Shown here: in pieces, positions 33,225 to 44,060 of the stretch
Layout: each line of letters starts with the position of its first letter
Numbering within the stretch: the stretch's first letter is position 1
Source: Callipepla californica brunnescens
Lineage: Eukaryota; Chordata; Aves; Galliformes; Odontophoridae
Direction of reading: 5' to 3'
DNA: 64,000 bases
NCBI GenBank assembly: GCA_023055505.1
Contig: JALIRH010000002.1
Location: forward strand, 56,106,733-56,170,732
Position numbers and translations under genes: made by a program
The notes under the pieces: generated by a model
What the model saw: the letters and a program-made list of their open reading frames with translations, nothing else
Databases searched by the model: none
What the model was told of the DNA's origin: nothing

Positions 33225-36200
33225 TCATGCTACATTTCAATCCACTAAAGATTTCTTAAGAAACCAAGGAATCCCTCCTTCCCAAAGTGACTCTTTAAGA
33301 TTAGGAGCTGTATTGAAAGATCTGCTGTGCACAATGTGGCTGGAGGAAATGTTTGGAAGTTCTTGCAAGTAAACTTGCTCAGGGCTTTTTAAGACATATT
33401 CTTTGCTTTTTTGTTCATTTTTAAAATATGTTTTAATATTAGGCTGTGCTGGGGTGCAATGATGGTGTTTGAGTTTTGGTGCTCCTGACTGATTTGCAAA
33501 TCTTCATATCGATGAAATGCAATCTTTCTTCAGGAAAGACAGTATTATTTAAAACATTTGGAAGGCATTTTACTGTATTCATTACGTAGACTCCTTCTTA
33601 GCCACAACTACAACTTTCTTTCGGTACTTCTTGTCATATTTATAGTTCTTACCAGGAGTGAATATGGTTTGTATTTAGTAGTTATGAAAAATGTTTTTTA
33701 TGTATCACAGCAAAACTTGATATTTTAAATTTATAGTTGCTTTGAATTTGAACCATGAAATATTCATTACATTTTCACAACAAAAAAGTTCTTCTAACAA
33801 ATCATTCACTCTGTTCATTTCATATACTGATTTCATGTAGGTCTAGCATACAAATTCTATGTAGAAGTGAGAGCACTACCACAACAGGGAACTGGCTACC
33901 AAATATTTGGAGTCTGAGTACTTGAAGAAATCATGTGACTTTAATTATTTTTTCCTCATAGGCCAAGGTAGAGCCATAAATTCTTTGTTTGGGAAACACT
34001 GTTCAGGCTCTTGAAGTTAATAGTATTTTTGTAAGCAGAAAATCAACTCTTTGCTCTACTCTGCCCCATGATCTGTATCCATGAAAAGCTGATATGAGCT
34101 CCTAAAGCAAGTTGTAACTGACAATATTTTGGCATGTTTGTAAGTTTAAGACCTATTTTAAAAATACACATGGTTTTACCTGAATACCTATGGTGTAACT
34201 TTTTTTGCAGATGAATCACCATTGAACATTTTCTTATATTAAAACATGGGGTAAGTGTTTTACATGGTTCTTTAGTAGACCCTGACAATACAGGAGGTCA
34301 TAGCTGTAAATTGTACCACTTGCCTTTTTTTTCCACAGTACCTGGAAAACTGCTGACTTTTTCCATTTCCATCCAGCCAGGTGAGGCAGTGCTGGGGTAC
34401 AGAAGGAACATTTCAGCTCCACGTTCACAATTTCCACTACAGGTAGACAGGTAACTGCCAGGCTAGGCACAAACACACTGACAAAGAATAATCAGTTGGC
34501 CACCTCTTTATTTCAGCCATTTGATTCAGGGGAAAGTAGAAAGCCTACAGCAAGTCTGTTGTACTTTAAACACCTTTTTTTTTTTTTCTGTAGTCATACT
34601 GAATGATAGCTAGAGCCATGTTGATTGATTATGTATGTTCTTATACGTACAATTTAGAAAGATCACATTTTAGGTTTAGGAAGGATCTGGCTGATACCAA
34701 AATTGATGTCTGTGATCAATCAAAATTGCTACCATTCTGGAAGATGAATCAGCAAGTTCTAGGATGTGTATTCAACGCTAGGTGTAGCTCCTACTTATCT
34801 CAGTAAAAGAACTAGATTTGTTTAGGAATTATAATTTCTATATTTAATTAAATTTAAATAATAACATTTTTTTCTGTTTGTTTGTTTTTCAGAGAAATAG
34901 CGAATGACAAAATCATCCATTAAATGCAAAATGAACCTGGTGTCTATTTTCTTACCAAATCAAACCAATAAGATTTAATTTTGTGGGTTTTCATTTGAAT
35001 ATTTTAAAATTTTCCAAACAATTTTTTTTAGGAAAAAAAAAAAGTATGATTTAATTTTTAATTTTAAAACTAAATTTGTTATAAAAGGATTAGAATCAAA
35101 CTGGCGTGTTTCTGTGTTTTCTTCAGATTTTTGCCTGACATGATTCAGAAACTCTAATTGGGGAACATGTTAAATCATCTTAAAAACTGAATTATTCTTC
35201 AATTGTTATCATGTCTATACAAAACTTTAGAAAACATGTTTGTGAAAAAATATTGCGTCACGATAAATAAAATACAGCTTGAATTGTATTGTCTTTGTTT
35301 TTAATTAGGCATTCTGGTTTTATAAGATTAATACAAATGAAAAGTTGCGCTTAGTCTGCAAATTTCTTAGTATAGGGCTCAATCCTTCTTCCTAAATTTT
35401 TGTCCTTTTGACTATCCTGTGAGTACACAATGAATGCAACAAAAGAAAGAAAGAAGGAAAAAAAATAAGAAAACAAAATGAAACAAAATACATTCATTTG
35501 ATTTTTGTGATGTGTTTTTAAAATTGGAATCGTGACTTCAATGCTTTAATGTGACAGTACAAAATTCAAGCTATATGTGTTTGATGGATTTGCTGGAGAC
35601 AGAGCCTAAGCAGTATCCCCTTAGGCAAATCCTTAAAAGATCAGCATTAGTATCAGATCCAGACAACAAAGTATTTCCAGCCACAAGATATCACCAGATT
35701 CCATTATGGTCTCAAAAGGTAAAGGAAATAATGAGAAAAATAAATAAAAGGTTGTTAATTAAACTAGTGAAATAAGGGGGGGGTGACTACAAGGAACAAA
35801 TTACACTAATTCTAAAGCAGAGGCGGAGAGAGAAAACTAGAAATTCCTTCATTAGACAATAGAGTATGCAAAAACACAACCCTTAATCTCTGCTGTTTCT
35901 TCAGTATAAACAAATCTGCTGGTTGCTCGCATTATTGCTGAAAACAGACCTCATTAAATTGTACACAGAGAATAAGTTTCATCTTTTAGAAATAAAGCTA
36001 TTACTACTGTTACATCGTTCTCCAGGAGACCCTCATTTAAGTCCAGATTGAAAACAGTCAAAGACACAGTTTCTTATTAAGTAGTCAACAACCTGAAGGC
36101 ACTGTTTCTCTAAAGCCTTAAATAAAAAAAAAAAAAAGTAAATAGGGAAAGGGGTCCAGAAGGCAGGATCTAATGTAATTTAAAACTGGAATTACATCAG

Positions 36201-37127
36201 CAGTTTCAAACAGATGGCAGAATGTGGAGATAAATATGTTAGCTCCTTTAGCTTATTTGCTCTCTCTATTGTTTGCATCATTAAAAACAGGAATAGTTTA
36301 CAATTTAAAAATATAGTAGGTATTATGCATTGGAAAAATGGACATTTACCTACTGAGTGGAAGGAAGTAGGATTAAATTAATTTGCCATACTTTAATGTA
36401 CAGTATCTGGGATGCTTTAGGCAAGTCTTCAAATAGGTTTCCTAGGAAATGAGATGAACAAAAATATAATGACCTTGAAATTATACCCCCAAAAGTCCCA
36501 AGTATTTAGCAACCTGGCTCAGAAGTGGTAATTACATAAAAAATACAAAAGATCCTTAATTGCTTCAGTTACAGTGTATCTAGGCAGGTCAGTTACTGTA
36601 CACAGCTGCAAAAAATGGTACGTGATTAATAGGGAGTTGCTTATGATAGCGCTAACTAGCTAGTGTATAGTGCAAAACACTCATTTCTTTTCCAATTAGA
36701 GAAAAAAATCTGGTTTTGATTAGGCTCTTCAGAAGGTCTAAGTCTGTAGCAGAAAAATATTCCACTTTCATGGTAAATGTTTTAGTCAAGGACTGAGCAG
36801 CATATATTTGTGAAAAACAGAAAGAACTAAATAAAATACTGTGTTGAAAATGCTGGAAATATCAAAATACACTTCAGATCATTTTGGCCATTTGAGCCTG
36901 CAGGTTGTAAAACAAGAGTAAACCAGTTTAATGACGGATACATCTCCAAAGCCTGAATGAGGCACAAATTTTTCCTGTGATTTGTTAAACTGCAATTAAT
37001 CATTCTTTTCCATGTAGCTCTAAACTCATGCCAGCAAAGTTTGAAGCAGAAAGCATTCAGAAGTCATATAACAGAACTCACAGTACTTCAACACTGGAGG
37101 TTGGATGGTGGTGGTTGGATGGTTGTT
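33225..37127. other. Repeat-poor AT-rich stretch, possible conserved non-coding DNA
   Basis: Almost 4 kb without CR1 or a recognised gene. It includes T13 (34575-34587), an A-rich patch (35440-35490) and G8 at about 35777. The segment at about 36150-36750 has the unbroken AT-rich, homeodomain-motif-rich look often seen in conserved non-coding elements (AATTACATCAGCAG, CCAATTAGAG). This is an impression only, since conservation cannot be measured here. Confidence 0.4.
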
Positions 37128-38098
37128 GCCAGAGGGCTGTTGTCAACAGCTTTATGTCCAGGTGAAGGCCAGTCATGAATAGTGTCTTCTAGGGGTTCAT
37201 CCTGGAACCAGTGCTCTTCAGCGTCTTTATCAATGATATAGACAGTGGGATTGAGCATACCCTCAGCAAGTTTGAAAATGACACCAAGCTGAGTGGTGTA
37301 GCTGACACAATAGAAAGGAGTAATGGCATACAGAGGTACCTGGACATGACTGAAAACTGGCCACGTGAGAATCCAATGAGGTTTAACAAGGCCAAGTGCA
37401 AGTTGTTGGGTCGAGGCAGTCCCAGATATGAGCACAGGCTGGGAGGAGAACTCATTGAGAGCAGTCCTGCAGAGAAGACTTGGGGGTCCTGATGGACAAA
37501 AAGCCAGGTGTGAACCAGCAGTGCATGCTTGCAGCCCAGAAGCATCAAAAGAGGAATGGCCTGCAGTGAGAGGGAGGTTACTCTCCCCTTCTACTCTGCT
37601 TTCATGAGCCCCCATCTGGAGTACTGTATCCAGGACTGATGCCCCAAGTACAGGAAGGATGCAGAGCTGTTGGAGCAGGACCAGAGGAGGGGCTGGAGCA
37701 CCTCTCCTATGAAGAATGGTTGAGGTGAGTTGGGCTTGTTCAGCTTGAAGAGAAAGCTCTGGGGAGACCTCATTGTGTCCTTCCAGTAATTGAGGGGAGC
37801 TTACAAGTAGGAGGGGAACCAATGTTTTTTACCTGATCTGATAATGATAGGACAGGGGAAAATGGCTTCAAACTAAAAGAGGGGAGATTTAAGTTAGATG
37901 TGAGGGAGACATTTTTTAACCAGAAGGTGGTGAGGTGCTGGCACAGCTGCTCAGAGAAGCTGTGGTGCCCCATCCCTGGAGATGCTCAAGGCCAGGTTGG
38001 ATGGGGCCCTGACTGTGGCAATCCTGATCATGGCAGGGGTGTTTTAACTAGATGATCTTTAAAGTACCCGCTAACATAAGACATTCTATAATTCTATG
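37128..38098 (+). mobile_element. CR1 LINE, about 1 kb, dead reverse transcriptase
   Basis: Plus-strand CR1 running from the middle of the reverse transcriptase to the 3' tail. The frame gives LFSVFINDIDSGIEHTLSKF followed by FENDTKL where FADDTKL is expected: the first aspartate of the catalytic DD pair is N and the alanine is E. It continues with RFNKAKCKLLG and SPAEKTWGS, then a stop. Later parts are shifted in frame. The end has CACAGCTGCTCAGAGAAGC, GATGCTCAAGGCCAGGTTGG and a degraded tail (ACATTCTATAATTCTATGAA). The long minus-strand open frame across it (37088-37822, 244 codons) is an antisense reading of this element, not a gene. Confidence 0.95.
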
Positions 38099-40762
38099 AA
38101 CATAGTTTTGCAGTCTCAAGGGATCAGAGAAAAACACTGAACTGGATGGAGAGCCCTCCAGGTCTGTAAACTTCTTGGGTTTGTACAGCAGTGGGGCTCA
38201 GGTTGGGAAAGATGTGCAGCCATGATCTTTGGAGCATTAAAATAGACCCAGTGCTTGTGTACATACTGAAAATACAACCCGGACCAGTGTGATTCACAAA
38301 CCTGAGAGCCCTCTGAGCATGCTCTTAGCATTGGGCTCTGCAGAGCTCTGGGTGTTATGGATATGTGTTTGGGGAGGGGAAGGGACCAAGCTGGGGGCAA
38401 GTGCCAACTATCAAAAGTGCTGAAATCTAAAACATTTGTGGATTTCCTTCTCCTTTCATCTCTCAAAAGAGGCATGAAACACTGTCAATTCAGTCTTCAT
38501 TCCTGGCTTCATTCATCACTTCACAGAGGTAGATGGAGCATCTAACTCAGGCACTGATTAAGGATTCTTCTCACAGATCTCTGTATCTCAACAAGATTGG
38601 TTCACATGCCCAAGGTGTACTTGATCATAGAAGCTATAAAGTGACAGTTTTACATAGTAAAAGCTGAGATTCTAGGAAACTGAACAAAAACCTTTAAATA
38701 AATATTACTGTGACAAGGGGTTTTTAAAGCCGTTCTACAGATCTTGCTCACCCCCACAGCCCTGTCATCACTTAACAAAAAAAAAAAAAGTTAAAAGATA
38801 TTTTGCTAATTTCTGGTGTGCTTGTGTGCTCATATTCAGACATACTGGATTTAAATCCTGGCCAATTTGTAGTTTTCAGACAGATTAACAGTTTTTAAAG
38901 CCATAAGTGCCATGTTATCCCCTGGCAGATAAGTGGATTTAAAGGCAAAGCAAAATTATTTGGTGTTATGATTTGACTACCAATGTTATCCTCAATACTG
39001 CGTAATCAGAAACCACAGCTTTAGATCAAGCACTGGGAAGAGGTCTGGAGAGAGATTTTCAGAAGTGAACACACCTGAATGATGTTCTGCTTATTACAAG
39101 GATCATGGAAAGTGACAGGGGAGAGTTGGGATGCAGAGAATTAGTGCATCTTAGGGGACTCCTGGGAACAATACTGATTTTACCAGGGAACTGTTTTTGA
39201 ACTGTTTTTGAACTCATACTGAAGCAGTCTAGGACAAACCCCTTCTGCTGCCTTAAAAAGGAGTAAACATTGCCCAGCTCTGATTGTCTATATCCAGTTT
39301 CTAGGTGGACAATTATTTTCAAAGGATGTCTTTCCTATATCCATTGCTACTATAGATTGCCATTCACAAGATCAAAAACATAATTTTCATTCTTTAAAAT
39401 TGAAATACAGAGCAGAACAGAGAGGCTATCCCCTCAAGAGATAACAGCACAAAACAATATTAACTGTGAGGCAGGTCAAATGTTCACTGACACATCTTGA
39501 CAATGCCCCTTTTCTTTACATTGACTCCATTTGATTAAACTGATTGAAATGCATTTCATACTTGTGCTTTGTCAGTCTATATTTTGGGCTTCATGAACAA
39601 AATGATACTAGATTGACTTACCCAGATACTTCACATAGCTTGTCATGTTGAATTAATTAATCTTGCTTGTACAGCGTGAGAATATGGAGATTAATGTTTT
39701 CATTTTTGCATTTGTTTTATAACTAAATAAGATGATAAAGCATTAAATAGGTAGACAATAGACATTAAAAATGTTTTCATTTCTTTAGAAACAGACAACA
39801 TAAATTTTATAGATACACACATTATAAATCATTAGTTACATAAAAACAGGAATACTGCAATGCTACCCGAGAGTCATGAATAAAACTAGCTATGTATTCT
39901 CCCTCTTTTCCTTTTGTCTGATGGATAGAAACAGATCACACATGCAATTATTCTTTATAAATCTGAACATGGATGATTTTAGTAAATCCCCAAAGTCTTA
40001 TGAGGAGATTTTGTCCTGAAGAGGCTTGTGATATTGATAGTGAAGTCATTAGAATTTTATTAACTTCAATGACAACAGAGTGGTGCTTCCTGTTTCACTT
40101 ATAGATATATATATAATAGCCATTTGGAGTTCTGGAGCTTCTTATGATATCCAAACCCCTTCTTCTTAAACACTAATCTTTAACAATGCTGAAGCCTATT
40201 TTAGGGTACTCTTACTGTACTAAATAAAAAATGTAAGATGTGTAAAACATGAATGACATAAACTAGTTTTACTAATGAAATTAGAAGCAAGGATGTGAAT
40301 GAACTGTATTTTTAGGTAAGAAGCATCAAATATGGTTGTCATTCAAACAGACATAAAACAGTCAAATACGCTATTCCATGCAGAAACTGTCATTATCTGG
40401 TTTTGTTTAAAGCCCCTTCCCTCTTCTATTCCTTAGTCATGAGACACATGGAATGGCAGATAAGTCTTCTATAAGCTGGCTCGTACATTACTTTATTTCA
40501 GCAGCAATGGAGTCAGAAGTCCAGATGGAAGATATCGAAGCTTCCATTGCCAAAAGTTTGTTCACTGTATTTATAGCTTATATACCATGAAAATGTATTT
40601 ATATAACACTGCCTGGGGAAGTACATACTTTTCCTCATACACTATATTCTCTCTTTGAGCTCCGTGGGTCAGTTTCCTTCTTTTTCTGAAAGCATATAAT
40701 ATACAGACCCAAGAAAATTCATCCTAGTGTAGTCAAAGTTGGCTAAATTGGATTCAATGATC
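38099..40762. other. Unique sequence, no gene seen
   Basis: No gene is recognised. It holds A13 at about 38778-38790 and a perfect 11-bp tandem duplication, AACTGTTTTTG, at 39189-39210. The minus-strand frame at 38116-38475 (119 codons) has no domain and no supporting splice context. Confidence 0.5.
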
Positions 40763-40851
40763 ACTGAATCACAGAATCATAGGGGTTAGAAGGGACCTCT
40801 GGAGATCATCTTGTCCAACCCCCTGATAAAGCAGGTTCCCTACAGAAGGTT
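40763..40851 (-). mobile_element. CR1 3'-end fragment (left of an opposed pair)
   Basis: TCACAGAATCATAGGGGTTA, GAAGGGACCTCTGGAGATCA, CTTGTCCAACCCCCTG and AGCAGGTTCCCTACAG follow a CR1 subfamily 3' end in reverse. About 90 bp are kept. Confidence 0.9.
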
Positions 40852-40855
40852 ACAG

Positions 40856-40893
40856 TGTGTTCCTTTCAAACCCACGATATTCTGCGATGCTAT
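40856..40893 (+). mobile_element. Minimal CR1 tail opposed to the preceding copy
   Basis: GTTCCTTTCAAACCCACGAT, ATTCTGCGATGCTATAA resembles the last 37 bp of a CR1 3' end (tcccttccaacccaagcgattctgtgattctat). Several mismatches leave the call moderate. Confidence 0.5.
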
Positions 40894-42624
40894 AAGGAGG
40901 GAGGACAGGAGAGAAGAGATGAAGGGAGGAAGAAGAGACATAGGGAAGTTGGGTAAGAAGAGGGAGTCAAGGAAGGAAAGGAATGAAAATAGCAAAAGAG
41001 ATGGGCATAGGTATTAGACTTCAGAAGCAATTAAACTTTCATGTCAGAGACAGGAACTGACAAAACAAGCTTTTTAAGGCAACCTCATACTATGAAAATT
41101 AGTCTACAGATTGAAGCCAATACATCTAAGGAAAAATATGTCAAATAATGTACAGATAAGTGTAAAATTTGTAATAATGCATCTTAATATCAAACCACAC
41201 TAATACTGGAGTTGCATTGTAACTCATCTGCAAGTTGCATGAGGCACTTCCTTACTCACAGAATCTGAGATGAGATTCTACTGTTACAGGCAAATCAACA
41301 AGTATTGTTTTTTATTGTAGGAAAATGCTCAGAATTTCAGTATTGATAAGTTATTTTCTATTAAGTTCATAAAATTGTTCTGCTTCTGTATTTCTTTCAT
41401 CCAATAATTATAGTACATAAAAATCAATTTGCTCTGGTCCGTGACAAGTATTTTCTTCAGAGTTCAAGAGCTGTCTTGTGTACCATAAATGAGTTGTCTT
41501 TTAAGTTCCTTTTAGAGAAACTAAATAGCTTATTTCATCACTCACTCTTACATAGGTTTTATAGACTTGCACTTCTTTTCTGAACTCTTATCTTACACAA
41601 AACTGTTTGGTGCATAGAGACTGGACAGGATGTGAGTGGTAGTTTCCTTAAGACAGTACCACTTCCTATTGCTACTTTACAACTGTGCTTTTTACAGAGA
41701 ATCCTCAAGCACTCTTATTCCAAGACAACAGATGTTCATTCACATTTGACTCTTATTCAGTCACCACTTTCCAGATCACTCTTTCTGCAAATAACAGGTT
41801 ATTGTATTTTATCATGTATTGTTCATACAGCTCAGCCCAGACATCATATTTTTCTCCTGACTGATCAATCCTTGCTCCCACTACTATTTTCCAACCTATA
41901 TATATAAAATGTACTAACATCACACTCACATTTTTGCCTGGATGAATGCTCTGGAACTACTCAAGACAGTTCCCAATGGTTCACTGCTATGAATGTCCCT
42001 TGATGATGTTAATTAACCACTGACAGTGTTAGAATGAGAACAGAACAGCAGTGATGCATGTCTGTGCAGGTGTTCGGAAGCTGTTACTCCCCTCAGAAAC
42101 AAACTAAATTTACAGTAGTCCACAGGGTCCTTTACAGGACCACTTATGCCCATGTACTCTTCTTCTGATGGATGCTAAGTGGCACTCACACCATTCATGT
42201 TTAATTTCTTGCGTGGACATATCTATTTGTTCACAAACAGGATAATTTCTCATTTCCTGAATCTTTTCCATTAATATTTTCATCCATTAAAATCCTTATC
42301 CTTGTTTAAATTATTTTTACAGGAGTCACATAAATATCAGGCCACAAACAACACTCCAATAGTCAAAGCAAAATATTTCACGGGCAGTTCCTACATCATT
42401 ACACCACCTGCCCATCAGGCAGCTACTGGTATAACAAATGAATAGTTCAACGTATTATGAACAATATTTATTTGTGTCTTGCAGCTGATTAAGTGTCAAA
42501 TAATAGGAGTTAACTTTGTGCCAATGAATAATCAAAACAACCTTGCTATCTTCAGTATAGATTACTTAGTTTAGATGAACCACATTCCACTGGAATCACA
42601 GTACTTAATGGAATAGACTTCATG
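40894..42624. other. Unique AT-rich sequence, no gene seen
   Basis: A purine-rich patch (AGGAGGGAGGACAGGAGAGA and following, about 40895-41000) lies immediately right of the CR1 tail. Nothing else is recognised; open frames such as 41632-41907 have no domain. Confidence 0.5.
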
Positions 42625-44060
42625 CTGTGCAGCCAAAATTTGCTCATGCCCATCTTCAGAAAGGGTCGGAAAGATGATCCTGGTAGCTACAGACCTATCA
42701 GTCTCACCTTGGTGCCAGAAAAGGTTATGGAACAGATAATCTCAGCTGCCATCATGGATCAATTAAAGGCCAACCAGAGGATCAGGGCCAGTCAACATGG
42801 GTTCATGAATGGTAGATCCTGTTTGACAAATCTGATTTTGTTCTATGGCAAGGCAACATGATTAGTGGATGAAAGTAAGGTCATTGATGTGGTCTACTAG
42901 GACTTCAGTAAAGCCTTTGACACTTTTCCCCACAGCATTCTCACGGAGAAGCTGGCTGTCCATGGTTTGGATGGGCACACACTCTGCTGGGTGAAACACT
43001 GTCTGGATGGCCAGGCCCAAAGAGTTGCGGTCAGTGGAATTCAATCCAGTTGATAGCCAGTCACAAGTGGTGTCCTCCAAGGATCAGTACTGAGGTCACT
43101 CCTATTCAAAATCTTAATCAATGATTTTGATGAGGGGACTAAGTGTGCCCTCAGTAAGTTTGCAGACAACGCTGAGTTGGGAGGGAGTGTTGATCTGATG
43201 GAGAGTAGAAATGCACTGCAGAAGGACCTGGATAGACTGGATCAATGGGCCAAGGTTAAACTGTATGAGTTTCAATAGGGCCAATTGTTGGGTCCCTGAA
43301 TATTGGTCAAAACAACCTTAGGGAACCCTACAGGCTTGGGAAGAAGTGACTGGAAAGCTGACTGACAGAAAGGACCTTGGTGGACTTATGGACAGTTGGC
43401 TAAGTATGCACCAGCAGTGTGCCCAGGTGGCCAAGAAGGACAATGGCATGCTGGCCTCTATCAGAAATGGAATGGTGAGCAGGACTGGGGAAGTAATCCT
43501 CCCTCTGTACTTGGCAATGGCAAGGCCTCACCTCAAGTACTGTGTTTCCTTTTGGGCACAATGCAGAAAGGACACTGAGGAGCTGGAGCAGGTCTGAAGA
43601 AGGGCAGTAAGGCTTGTGAAGGGCTTTGGAGAATATGTCCTATGAGGAGCAACTAAGGAGCTGGGGCTGTTTAGTCTGGGGAAGAGGAGGCTGAGGGGAG
43701 ACCTTATTGCTCTCTTCAGATACCTGAAAGGTGATTGCAGTAAGAGTGGGATTCATCTCTTCTCACTGGTGACACATGACAGGAAAAGGGGAAATGGCCT
43801 CAAGTTGCACCAGGGGAGGTTTAGGTTGGATATCAGGGAAAACTTCTTTACAGAAAGTGTTTTTAAGCTCTGGAATGGGCTCCCCAGGGAGGTGGTTGAG
43901 TCACCATCCCTGAATGTTTTTAAAAACTGTCTGGATGTGGTCCTTGGGGACATGATTTAGTGGTGGGTTGTTAGAGTTAGGGCAGTATGGTTGGGTGAGA
44001 TTGGACTTGATGATCTTGAAGTTCTTTTCCAACCTGAGCAATTCTATGATTCTGTGATTC
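42625..44060 (+). mobile_element. CR1 LINE, about 1.44 kb, longest copy in the window
   Basis: Plus-strand CR1 from the reverse-transcriptase fingers to the 3' tail. Visible in order: DDPGSYRPISLTLVPEKVME, QHGFMNGRSCLTNLILFYGK, two in-frame stops (42859 and 42898), [18 protein letters not shown], then FADNAELGG at about 43155 where FADDTKLGG is expected, so the second catalytic aspartate is lost. It continues with [59 protein letters not shown] and [15 protein letters not shown]. The 3' UTR and GAGCAATTCTATGATTCTGTG tail close it. ORF1 and the endonuclease domain are absent by 5' truncation. Frameshifts separate several blocks. Not able to move by itself. Confidence 0.97.

Noticed and set aside
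37088..37822. 244-codon minus-strand open frame, the longest in the window
   Set aside because: It lies across and antisense to a plus-strand CR1 element whose sense translation gives recognisable reverse-transcriptase sequence.
38845..38880. GGATTTAAATCCTGGC as a B box of a MIR-type or tRNA-derived SINE
   Set aside because: The flanks do not follow the MIR core or any tRNA. Only the short palindromic motif matches.
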